The notes under the pieces were generated by a model, which saw only the letters and a list, made by a program, of their open reading frames with translations, was not told the DNA's origin and made no database searches. The translations under genes and the position numbers were made by a program. Below, piece by piece: positions 43,879-51,692 of a DNA stretch of 64,000 nucleotides. Every line of letters starts with the position of its first letter. The first letter of the stretch is position 1. This DNA is from CALVGQ01 sp964369385. GTDB lineage: Bacteria > Bacillota_I > Bacilli_A > Erysipelotrichales > Erysipelotrichaceae. The DNA is taken from positions 21,937 through 85,936 of the forward strand of contig CAYJEY010000007.1 of the NCBI GenBank assembly GCA_964369385.1, read 5' to 3'.

Positions 43879-46473
43879 ATGTATTTTAAAAAATCAACGC
43901 AAGAAGTAGTAAATGAGCTTCAAACAAACGAAGAATTTGGATTATCTAGTTCAAAGGCTGCGAGTATTCTTGCAAAGGATGGCTACAATGAATTAGTTGA
44001 AAAACAAAAAGATTCTTGGTTAAAACGTTTTGTTCATCAATTTGCAGATCCGCTTGTTGTCATCTTGATTATTGCCGCGGTTGTATCAATAATTGTTGAT
44101 CCACATGAATGGGTAGAAAGTTTAATTATTTTTATTGTGGTTGTCTTTAATGCAGTTCTTGGTGTAACACAAGAAAGTAATGCTGAGAAATCATTGGAAG
44201 CACTCAAACAAATGAGTGCTCCAAATGCTAAAGTAATCCGTGATAATGAAAGATTATCTATTCCCTCACGCGAGTTGGTTGTAGGAGATATTGTAATTAT
44301 TGAAGCAGGAGATTTTGTGGCAAGCGATGGAAGGGTGTTGGAATCACATTCATTACAAATCGATGAAAGTGCACTTACTGGAGAATCATTGCCAGTTAAG
44401 AAGAGGACAGATATCATCGATAAAGATGAAGTTGCTTTAGGTGATCAAAAAAATATGGTATTTGCAAGTACAGTGTGTACTTATGGGCGAGGAAAAATGG
44501 TCGTTATATCAACTGGAATGCAAAATGAAGTAGGTAAAATTGCTGGAATGCTGATGAGTGCTAAAAAAGAAGTAACACCACTGCAAATTAAACTTGCTCA
44601 AATCTCAAAAATCATTGGTGTTATGGCACTAGTGATATGTGTGGTTGTGTTTGGACTTGAATATATCACAACCGGTAATTTATTAGATGCCTTTAAGAGT
44701 GCTGTTGCTCTTGCAGTTGCAGCTATTCCAGAGGGTTTAGCTACTGTTGTTACTATTGTGCTCGCAATTGGTGTAACACAAATGGTGAAACAAAATGCTA
44801 TTGTTAGAAAACTTCCTGCAGTAGAAACACTTGGTTCTGCAAGCATTGTATGTAGTGATAAAACAGGAACGCTAACACAAAACAAAATGACAATTGTGAA
44901 GAGTTATGTTTTAAACAAAGAATTAATTGACTTTAATGAGCAAGTAGATTCTCAAACACGTGAAATGATGATGTATTTTACGATGTGTAGTGATGCTGAA
45001 TTAAAAGTTGAGAATAACCAAATCGTCTTACTTGGAGATCCAACAGAAACTGCACTTGTAGCTGCTAGTTATAAATTGGGAGATACGAAAGAAGAGCTTT
45101 CTAAACGAATGATTCGAAAGGAAGAAATTGCCTTTGATTCAAATCGCAAGCTCATGACTGTTTTCTATCAAATTGATGAACAATTGATTTCAATCACAAA
45201 AGGAGCACCTGATGTTTTACTAGGACTTAGCAACAATGCAAGTGAAGAAGCTGCTAAAGTAAATGAAGAGATGGCAAAACAAGCTCTTCGTGTATTGGCT
45301 GTTGGGATTCGTAAATGGGATAAAATGCCAGAGGTGTTGACTCCTGAGCTAGTTGAACAAAATTTAACTTTAATTGGTTTGGCAGGAATGATTGATCCTC
45401 CAAGACCGGAAGTAGCGAAAGCCATTTCCCAAGCGAAGTCTGGTGGGATTCGCACAATTATGATTACTGGTGACCACGTTACTACCGCAACAGCTATTGC
45501 AAAACAGTTAGGTATACTTGAAGATGGTCTTCGAGCAATTACTGGAGAACAGTTAAATAAAATGGATGATAGGCAACTAGAAAGTGAAATTGAATCGATA
45601 GGTGTTTATGCTCGTGTTGCTCCAGAACATAAAGTACGTATTGTCACAATGTGGCAAAAGAAAGGTCATGTAGTAGCCATGACGGGGGATGGAGTAAACG
45701 ATTCTCCATCGCTTAAATCTGCAGATATTGGATGTGCTATGGGAATTACTGGTACTGATGTAACAAAAGGTGCAGCGGATATTATTCTAACAGATGATAA
45801 CTTTGCAACAATCATCACTGCAGTGAAACAGGGTCGTGGAATCTACAACAACATAAAAAAAGATGTACAGTTCTTGCTTTCAAGTAATATTGGGGAAGTT
45901 GTGACCATTTTTGTAGCATCAATATTAAATGTGTTTGGCGCAGGATTTGGTTCACCCCTTGCCCCTGTACACTTGTTGTGGGTGAATTTAGTGACAGATA
46001 CATTACCAGCATTTGCGATTGGACTTGAGCCAATTGAAGATGATGTAATGCAACAAAAACCACGCGCTAAGAGTGAAAGCTTTTTTGCGAATCACTTAGG
46101 ATTTACTATTGCGTGGCAAGGAATTATGATTGGATTAATCACTTTAGCTGCCTTTATACTTGGGAATTCATATGGCAGTGCTATTGCAATGTCAATGGCA
46201 TTTATGACACTGGCAATGGCACAGTTATTTCATGCCTTTAATATTAAAAGTTCAGCAAGTGTTTTCTCTAAACAAGTTTTCAATAATAAGTATTTATGGC
46301 TTGCCTTCCTTGTAGGAATGAGCTTACAACTATTTGTTATGTATATGCCTGGTGTAAACCAAGTATTTCAGCTTGTACCACTTAATTTTAATCAGTTTTC
46401 ACTTTGCTTAGGATTGGCAGTTTTACCAATTCCAATTGTGGAAGTGAGTAAATTAATCAAGAAAATGAAATAG
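43879..46473 (+). CDS. P2-type cation-transporting ATPase, probable Mn2+/Ca2+ exporter
   Basis: 864-residue P-type ATPase, P2A-like. The N-terminal cation-ATPase domain has VVNELQTNEEFGLSSSKA; the actuator loop is LTGES; helix 4 has AAIPEGL; the phosphorylation site is CSDKTGTLTQNKMT; the hinge is MTGDGVNDSPSLK; ten helices are expected. In this position, directly behind a Mn2+ riboswitch, it most likely exports Mn2+ (as reported for riboswitch-controlled P-type ATPases of lactic acid bacteria and pneumococci), although Ca2+ is the alternative. ATG 43879 has a strong GAGGAGG upstream. Convergent with the WYL regulator. Confidence 0.93.
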   Translation: MYFKKSTQEVVNELQTNEEFGLSSSKAASILAKDGYNELVEKQKDSWLKRFVHQFADPLVVILIIAAVVSIIVDPHEWVESLIIFIVVVFNAVLGVTQESNAEKSLEALKQMSAPNAKVIRDNERLSIPSRELVVGDIVIIEAGDFVASDGRVLESHSLQIDESALTGESLPVKKRTDIIDKDEVALGDQKNMVFASTVCTYGRGKMVVISTGMQNEVGKIAGMLMSAKKEVTPLQIKLAQISKIIGVMALVICVVVFGLEYITTGNLLDAFKSAVALAVAAIPEGLATVVTIVLAIGVTQMVKQNAIVRKLPAVETLGSASIVCSDKTGTLTQNKMTIVKSYVLNKELIDFNEQVDSQTREMMMYFTMCSDAELKVENNQIVLLGDPTETALVAASYKLGDTKEELSKRMIRKEEIAFDSNRKLMTVFYQIDEQLISITKGAPDVLLGLSNNASEEAAKVNEEMAKQALRVLAVGIRKWDKMPEVLTPELVEQNLTLIGLAGMIDPPRPEVAKAISQAKSGGIRTIMITGDHVTTATAIAKQLGILEDGLRAITGEQLNKMDDRQLESEIESIGVYARVAPEHKVRIVTMWQKKGHVVAMTGDGVNDSPSLKSADIGCAMGITGTDVTKGAADIILTDDNFATIITAVKQGRGIYNNIKKDVQFLLSSNIGEVVTIFVASILNVFGAGFGSPLAPVHLLWVNLVTDTLPAFAIGLEPIEDDVMQQKPRAKSESFFANHLGFTIAWQGIMIGLITLAAFILGNSYGSAIAMSMAFMTLAMAQLFHAFNIKSSASVFSKQVFNNKYLWLAFLVGMSLQLFVMYMPGVNQVFQLVPLNFNQFSLCLGLAVLPIPIVEVSKLIKKMK

Positions 46474-46474
46474 A

Positions 46475-47440
46475 TTAGTATTGTGATAAGACAGCCTGTG
46501 CTGTCTTTTTTACTTCATCAATGAGCGACTGGGGTTGAAGTACTTTTATGCGATCACTGAATTGAAAAATCCAACTAATAAATGTTGGTGCAATGCTGAT
46601 GTGGGTTTGCATCACAAAATGTGTATCATTTACTTCACTTATGAGAATAGAATAGCCAAACTGATCAAAAATAACATTTGCTAAACTTAAGTCTACTTGT
46701 AAGACAACATTTAATTTCTCTCCTTGATACATATTGAATATACTATCAAGATAAGTGTTAAGCTCGAGTTCTGGGATTTCAATAGCATCTTCTTCGATGT
46801 GGATATGGTCCATTTTATCAATACGAAAATTAATGAAATGATGATGTTTTTGATGATAGCCAATGCAATAATAGCGTTGGTTGTTCCATACTGTTGTATA
46901 TGGAATAAGGTGATATCGCTTTGCCTGTTTGCGATATTTCTTTTGACCTTTGATACTCATGTCAAAATATTGGAAACTAATCGCTTTTTTCTGTGCAATT
47001 GCAGTTTGGATGGTATCCAGATGATAAAAGATTTGTTCATTTTGTTGCTTATTTTGTGGGTAATATAAGCGTTGTAGCAATTGTTTACGATCATAAATAT
47101 TTGTTAAATTTGCAATTTTATCAATGAGTTGATTTGTCTTAGCTTTAGATATAAAACTTGAAGAGATAATGGCATCCATCAATAACTTCAATTCAACTTG
47201 CTCAAAATGTTGAGAAGCAAGAAAATAACCATGCTTTGGTAATCTTACTTGTAGGATGTCATACCCCAAGTCGCAAAGAGTTGCGATATCATCATAAATT
47301 GCTCTGCGCTCTGTGGGGATTCCTTGGTCATAACAAATTTGTGATAAATCTGATGTACTCAGAGGATGATGCTCATGACTTAAATTTTGTAGTGAACGCA
47401 GTATAATAAGTAAACGTTGTTTTGTTTTTATAGATTTCAT
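46475..47440 (-). CDS. WYL-domain transcription regulator
   Basis: 321 residues. An N-terminal winged helix-turn-helix (KTKQRLLIILRSLQNLSHEHHPLSTSDLSQICYDQGIPTERRAIYDDIATLCDLGYDI) precedes a WYL domain (about 150-220, with YHLIPYTTVWNNQRYYCIGYH) and a WCX-like C-terminal part. Such proteins bind nucleotides or other small ligands and regulate neighbouring genes. It faces away from the CDF operon; a 16-base near-palindrome in the shared region may be its operator. AGGTGATG precedes the ATG. Its target is not known. Confidence 0.85.
   Translation of the reverse strand: MKSIKTKQRLLIILRSLQNLSHEHHPLSTSDLSQICYDQGIPTERRAIYDDIATLCDLGYDILQVRLPKHGYFLASQHFEQVELKLLMDAIISSSFISKAKTNQLIDKIANLTNIYDRKQLLQRLYYPQNKQQNEQIFYHLDTIQTAIAQKKAISFQYFDMSIKGQKKYRKQAKRYHLIPYTTVWNNQRYYCIGYHQKHHHFINFRIDKMDHIHIEEDAIEIPELELNTYLDSIFNMYQGEKLNVVLQVDLSLANVIFDQFGYSILISEVNDTHFVMQTHISIAPTFISWIFQFSDRIKVLQPQSLIDEVKKTAQAVLSQY
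46488..46511 (+). terminator. terminator of the P-type ATPase gene
   Basis: The 8-bp stem AAGACAGC / GCTGTCTT with a CTGT loop is followed by T residues. It lies inside the 3' end of the opposing WYL gene. Confidence 0.85.
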
Positions 47441-47467
47441 ATCATCACCTAGTATTAGTTTATCACT

Positions 47468-47483
47468 GTGCTAAATTTAGTAC
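47468..47483. promoter_or_regulatory. near-palindromic operator candidate between WYL gene and CDF operon
   Basis: The perfect 10-base palindrome CTAAATTTAG (47471-47480) extends to 14 of 16 symmetric positions with flanking GT and AC. On the minus strand it falls between TTGTAC and TAAACT (17-base spacer), a plausible WYL gene promoter, suggesting autoregulation. Confidence 0.45.
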
Positions 47484-47533
47484 AATGATTATTGATTCAA
47501 CTGTTAAAATAATGACAAGTTGAGGTGGAAGTT

Positions 47534-48109
47534 ATGACAAAAGAAAATAAAATTACATTCGTTATGATATTGATGGTTTTAGGCATACTATTATTTGTGA
47601 AGGAGCATTTCTTAGGTACCTATGTGAGTATGGGAGTAGCACTAGTGTTAGCACAACAGTTAGTAGAAGGCAAAGTATTGGATGAAATGCTTCAAATCGC
47701 GGTTTGCTTATTTTGCGGGTATGTATTAGTAGCATTTTTTATAGCACATGAAGTACTCTACTCACAGTTTAGTGTACTGTATTTTATGTTTTGTGTGATT
47801 TGGTCAGGCATTATTTGTTACCTCGTTCGTATTTGTCGTGCTTATTGTAGTTGGTTATGGGAAAAAATCTCTCTAGCAAGTTTAATTGTGTGTGTGGCAT
47901 TTGTAAGTATGGCTAGTGTATGTAGTTATGAGAGTTTAGAATATATGTTACCTCATATCTTTGATGATCTAACTCGTGGTGGGTTAGTGCTTATGATTGT
48001 GAGTATCTGCTTGCCACTTATCGTAAGTGCTAAGGTTTTAAATATTGCATATACTATGCAAATGATGAGTATAAAAGTTCGCTCACATGAAAAAAATATG
48101 ATAAAATAA
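47534..48109 (+). CDS. unrecognised multi-helix membrane protein
   Basis: 191 residues with five to six hydrophobic stretches (for example ITFVMILMVLGILLFV, YVLVAFFIAHEVLY, IVCVAFVSMASV) and a short basic C-terminal tail. I do not recognise the family. ATG 47534 has GAGGTGGAAG upstream; a GTG at 47525 lies in that site. It precedes the CDF transporter by 23 bases and is probably co-transcribed, so a role in the same metal or envelope process is possible but unproved. Confidence 0.7.
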   Translation: MTKENKITFVMILMVLGILLFVKEHFLGTYVSMGVALVLAQQLVEGKVLDEMLQIAVCLFCGYVLVAFFIAHEVLYSQFSVLYFMFCVIWSGIICYLVRICRAYCSWLWEKISLASLIVCVAFVSMASVCSYESLEYMLPHIFDDLTRGGLVLMIVSICLPLIVSAKVLNIAYTMQMMSIKVRSHEKNMIK

Positions 48110-48132
48110 AGACCTTAAAGGTGGGAAATAAA

Positions 48133-49299
48133 ATGATACAAATGCTTCGTAGAATGAAAGAAAAACGTAACTATTCTGATGAAAAATATCGTGAAGTAGT
48201 TGGCGTAATGAGTAGTGTTGTAGGAGTGCTCTGTAATCTGGTGTTGTTTATAGCGAAGTTATCAGTTGGGCTCATGGCAAACTCGATTGCGATTATTTCA
48301 GATTCGTTTAACAATTTATCAGATTGTGCCGCTAATGTGATTACTTTCTTAGGGTATAAACTGGCAGCGCGACCTGCTGATAAAGACCATCCATTTGGTC
48401 ATGGTCGATATGAATATTTGACTGCATTAATTATCTCAATATTTGTATTGTTTGTAGGAGTTGAATTATTGAGTGGATCTGTTGATAAAATCATCAACCC
48501 AACAAGTGTTCATTTTAGTTGGCTTACCTTATTTGTCTTAATTGGCTCGATTGGCATTAAGTTATGGCTTGCCTTATTTTATCGTAAAGGAGCAAAGGAG
48601 ATATCTTCAACAGTGTTAAGCGCGACATCGCAAGATAGTCTAAATGACTGTGTCTCTACTGCAGCAAGTGTTTTAGCGCTTGTAGTATCTGGTATGACAA
48701 CAATGCCTGTGGATGGTGTCATCGGTGTACTCGTATCCTTATTTATTTTTTATTCAGGAATTAAACTAATCAAAGAAACTGTAGATGAGTTATTAGGGAA
48801 ATCGGCAAGTCCTGAAATATATCGAAAAATCGAAGATATGCTCATGGTGAATCAGATGATTATTGGAGTACACGACTTAATGATTCATGATTATGGTCCT
48901 GGTAAATTATTTGGAAGTGCTCATGTGGAAGTGAGTGCAGATGAACCATTTTTGATTGCACATGATCATGTAGACTCGTTAGAGCGTAAAATACAAAGCG
49001 AACTAGGAATTCTTATGACATTGCACTTGGATCCTATTGAAGTAAACAATCAAGAAGTAAACGCATTTAAAGACAAAGTTGTTGAATTGCTGCAAAAGAT
49101 TAACGCTGAACTCACAATTCATGATTTCCGTGCAGTGATTGGACATACCCACACAAATCTTGTGTTTGATATTGTTGTACCAGAGACGTGTCGTTTACCT
49201 CATGCAACTATTAAAAAAGAATTAGATGATAAATTAAATCAACACTACGAAACAACAATTTATACTGTAATCAATTTTGATATCCATTATCATGGTTAG
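48133..49299 (+). CDS. cation diffusion facilitator exporter, Mn-type motif
   Basis: 388-residue CDF transporter with an unusually long C-terminal domain. Six helices are followed by a cytosolic metal-binding domain (VDELLGKSASPEIYRKIEDML onward, with HDYGPGKLFGSAHVEV). The transport-site motifs read N-x3-D in the second helix (DSFNNLSD) and D-x3-D in the fifth (QDSLNDCVS); the loop HPFGHGRYEY is intact. Zn exporters use H-x3-D, so N/D/D/D points to manganese, as in MntE-like proteins. ATG 48133 has AAGGTGGG upstream; GTG 48121 lies in that site. Confidence 0.9.
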   Translation: MIQMLRRMKEKRNYSDEKYREVVGVMSSVVGVLCNLVLFIAKLSVGLMANSIAIISDSFNNLSDCAANVITFLGYKLAARPADKDHPFGHGRYEYLTALIISIFVLFVGVELLSGSVDKIINPTSVHFSWLTLFVLIGSIGIKLWLALFYRKGAKEISSTVLSATSQDSLNDCVSTAASVLALVVSGMTTMPVDGVIGVLVSLFIFYSGIKLIKETVDELLGKSASPEIYRKIEDMLMVNQMIIGVHDLMIHDYGPGKLFGSAHVEVSADEPFLIAHDHVDSLERKIQSELGILMTLHLDPIEVNNQEVNAFKDKVVELLQKINAELTIHDFRAVIGHTHTNLVFDIVVPETCRLPHATIKKELDDKLNQHYETTIYTVINFDIHYHG

Positions 49300-49311
49300 T
49301 GAGGTGAGTAG

Positions 49312-49650
49312 ATGAATCCAAATGAATATTTAAACACTTTGGAAGAAACACATAGAAATAAAGTTGAACCTTTATTTCAGTACATGTTGAATGAGTTAGA
49401 AAATGTTGAGTTCAGTGAATACTATGCTCCTAACACTAATATACCTACATTTAAAGTAGGTGAGCGTTATGTTGCGATTGCAATGATGAAAAAACATATG
49501 ACGATACACTTTAGTAATTTTGAGGTTGTAAGAGAAATTGAAACAAAGTGGAAAGAAGTAAAATGCCGTGTAGGATGTGTAAACATTTCGTATACAACCC
49601 CATTTAAAGAAGAATTGTTGATTGAAGCAATACGTAAAACATTAAAGTAA
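49312..49650 (+). CDS. DUF1801 (YdhG-like) protein
   Basis: 112-residue cytosolic protein of the DUF1801 type, recognised from the start pattern EYLNTLEETHRNKVEPLFQYM, the central NTNIPTFKVGERYVAIAMMKKHMTIHF and the late basic segment. Some relatives (YdhG/Fra-like) are linked to iron handling, but most are uncharacterised. It follows the CDF exporter by 12 bases, with GAGGTGAG before the ATG, and is the last gene before a terminator. A link to metal homeostasis is suggested by context only. Confidence 0.75.
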   Translation: MNPNEYLNTLEETHRNKVEPLFQYMLNELENVEFSEYYAPNTNIPTFKVGERYVAIAMMKKHMTIHFSNFEVVREIETKWKEVKCRVGCVNISYTTPFKEELLIEAIRKTLK

Positions 49651-49667
49651 AATCATAAAATATGTAG

Positions 49668-49692
49668 CCAAGTAAAAAATGCTTGGTTTTTT
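49668..49692 (+). terminator. terminator after the CDF/DUF1801 genes
   Basis: The 5-bp stem CCAAG / CTTGG with a 9-base A-rich loop is followed by six T residues. Confidence 0.75.
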
Positions 49693-49694
49693 AT

Positions 49695-49740
49695 TTGACA
49701 AAATAACATATATTGTATATATTGAATATATACAATATAT
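49695..49740 (+). promoter_or_regulatory. GntR-autoregulated promoter with perfect 33-nt operator
   Basis: TTGACA (49695-49700) and TATATT (49718-49723) have a 17-base spacer. A perfect inverted repeat of 16 bases per arm, ATATATTGTATATATT, around a single central G spans 49708-49740 and covers the spacer, -10 box and start site. This is the layout expected for autorepression by the GntR-family gene that follows. Confidence 0.9.
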
Positions 49741-49752
49741 GGAGGTGATGAT

Positions 49753-50127
49753 TTGAATATTATAATTACCAATACATCAGAGCGACCAATTTATGAACAA
49801 ATCTATGATCAAATTAAGCAAATGATTTTAAGTGATGTCTTAAGCGAGGGGAGTGCACTACCTTCAATGAGACTTCTAGCTAAAGAGTTAAGAATCAGTG
49901 TGATTACAACTAAACGGGCTTACGAAGAATTAGAACGGGATGGATTTATTGTATCGATTACTGGTAAAGGAAGCTTTGTAAGTATTAAAAATATTGAATT
50001 AGTAAAAGAAGAGATAATGAAGAAGATTGACCAAGGTGTGCAAGATGTAGTTCAACATTCAAAATATGCAAATGTATCTCTTGAGGAGTTACAAGCGTTA
50101 GTTAAGATGTGCTATGAGGAGGAATAG
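49753..50127 (+). CDS. GntR-family regulator, YtrA subfamily
   Basis: 124 residues, the short YtrA type: a GntR winged helix (RPIYEQIYDQIKQMILSDVLSEGSALPSMRLLAKELRISVITTKRAYEELERDGFIVSITGKGSFV) followed by about 50 residues for dimerisation rather than a ligand domain. The start codon is TTG 49753, placed 7 bases after GGAGG; no ATG fits. It overlaps the region of the ATPase ribosome binding site downstream. YtrA-type regulators control neighbouring ABC exporters and often respond to cell-wall-active compounds. Very likely represses its own operon through the palindrome upstream. Confidence 0.9.
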   Translation: MNIIITNTSERPIYEQIYDQIKQMILSDVLSEGSALPSMRLLAKELRISVITTKRAYEELERDGFIVSITGKGSFVSIKNIELVKEEIMKKIDQGVQDVVQHSKYANVSLEELQALVKMCYEEE

Positions 50128-50131
50128 TAAT

Positions 50132-50980
50132 ATGAGTGAAGCCATTACAATTAAAAATATATCTAAACAATATCCAACATTTCAATTAAAAGATGTGAGT
50201 TTCAGTGTTCCTAAGGGTTCTATTGTAGGACTTGTAGGAGAGAATGGCGCTGGGAAAACAACGACAATCAAGGCAATTCTTGGATTGATCGATGTTGATC
50301 AGGGAGAAGTAAATGTTTTGGGCGGAAAAGTCAATAAGATCGACAAGAATCAAAAGCAGAGAATAGGTGTCGTGTTAGATAATAGTCACTTCTCACAAGA
50401 ATTTAATGCAAATCAAATCAATAAAATATTAAGTCATATATATGAGAAATGGGATGAGGTTCGCTTCTTTGAATTACTTGAAAGATTTGAGCTTGACGCA
50501 AAGAAAAAAATAAAAGAATATTCACGTGGAATGAAAATGAAGTTATCGATTATTATTGCTTTATCTCATCATTGTGAGTTGCTTGTCATGGATGAAGCGA
50601 CTAGTGGATTAGATCCAATTGTAAGAAATGAAATTTTAGACATGCTTATGGACTTTATTCAAGATGAGGACTGCAGTATTCTAATTTCGTCACATATATT
50701 AAGTGACTTAGATAAAGTGTGTGACTACATTGTCATGATTCATCAAGGGCAAGTGCTACTTAACATGGACAAGAATGATCTATCTGAAGAGTACGCTCTT
50801 GTTCATTGCACGAAGCAACAACTCGATGAACTTGGAAGAGAAACAGTTATTGCTTATCAGTCAAATTCATTTCAAACGAAAGCTTTAGTTTATCGAAAAA
50901 AATTACCTTCTAGCTTTGTCTGTGAATCGATTAGTATTGAGGATATTATGCTTTACTTAGTAAAAGGAGATCGTCTATGA
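50132..50980 (+). CDS. ABC transporter ATPase (YtrB-like)
   Basis: 282-residue ATPase of a drug- or stress-type ABC system. Walker A is GENGAGKTT, the signature region is YSRGMKMKLSIIIAL (degenerate from LSGGQ, typical for this subfamily), Walker B is LLVMDEATSGLDP and the switch is ISSHIL. A C-terminal extension of about 70 residues follows. ATG 50132 has GAGGAGGAA upstream, inside the end of the GntR gene. The following permease overlaps it by 4 bases (ATGA). Substrate unknown. Confidence 0.92.
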   Translation: MSEAITIKNISKQYPTFQLKDVSFSVPKGSIVGLVGENGAGKTTTIKAILGLIDVDQGEVNVLGGKVNKIDKNQKQRIGVVLDNSHFSQEFNANQINKILSHIYEKWDEVRFFELLERFELDAKKKIKEYSRGMKMKLSIIIALSHHCELLVMDEATSGLDPIVRNEILDMLMDFIQDEDCSILISSHILSDLDKVCDYIVMIHQGQVLLNMDKNDLSEEYALVHCTKQQLDELGRETVIAYQSNSFQTKALVYRKKLPSSFVCESISIEDIMLYLVKGDRL

Positions 50981-51582
50981 GAGGTTTAATTATTCATGAG
51001 TTTTCAAGAATGTTTACATTGATTCGATTACAAATTATCATTATTGCGATGGGAATATTGTTTGTGTTCACGACAAATGATAACACGTACTTACTTAGTT
51101 ATAGTACTCTGCTTGTTGTGTTATTACCAATTTCATCGCTCAGATACGATGAGATGGATAACTGGGAGCACTTAGCCCTGACATTTCCAATTAATCGAGA
51201 AGATCTGATTCATGCAAAGTATTTTATGTTGTTTAGTCTGTTTATGTTATATTGGTGCTTAAATGTAGTTGCAGCTAGCTTCGTGAGTCAAGATGTTCTT
51301 TCATCAATTCAAAATATGAGTTTCATGGCAGTCGGAGTATTTACCTTTTTGAGTGTCCAGTTAGCTATTACGTATAAGTTTGGCAGCCAAAAAGGGTCTT
51401 ATGTTTTAATGTTGATGGGGATATTTATTATTTTAAGTCTTTCAGTTTTTCCTGGAGAAATTACATCTATTTACTTAAACCTTGGAGAAATGATGACAGG
51501 GATATTTCTTTTGGTGGCCTTTCTTATCTCAGGGGGATGCTACTTACTTATTAAAAGAATGTATCTCAAAAAACAATTTTGA
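50977..51582 (+). CDS. ABC-2-type permease subunit
   Basis: 201-residue membrane protein with about six helices and little else (LQIIIIAMGILFVFTT, YSTLLVVLLPISSLRYDE, FMLFSLFMLYWCLNVV, VLMLMGIFIILSLSVF, GIFLLVAFLISGGCYLL). The segment DNWEHLALTFPINREDLIHAKY between helices 2 and 3 is typical of the small ABC-2 permeases in YtrA-regulated operons. It overlaps the ATPase gene by 4 bases, so both subunits are coupled. Only one permease gene is present, so a homodimer is likely. Confidence 0.87.
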   Translation: MRGLIIHEFSRMFTLIRLQIIIIAMGILFVFTTNDNTYLLSYSTLLVVLLPISSLRYDEMDNWEHLALTFPINREDLIHAKYFMLFSLFMLYWCLNVVAASFVSQDVLSSIQNMSFMAVGVFTFLSVQLAITYKFGSQKGSYVLMLMGIFIILSLSVFPGEITSIYLNLGEMMTGIFLLVAFLISGGCYLLIKRMYLKKQF

Positions 51583-51589
51583 AAAAAAG

Positions 51590-51618
51590 TTGATGTAACT
51601 CATTTTTAACTTTATTAT
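51590..51618 (+). promoter_or_regulatory. promoter of the second surface protein gene
   Basis: TTGATG (51590-51595) and TATTAT (51613-51618) are separated by 17 bases. It shares the word ATGTAACTC (51593-51601) with the region upstream of the giant surface protein gene (11250-11258). The leader is about 70 bases long. Confidence 0.5.
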
Positions 51619-51692
51619 AACCATAATGAAACCCTGGAATGATAAGATAACACTCGTAAAGCAGTTATGATCACATTAAAGGAGATAAACTT

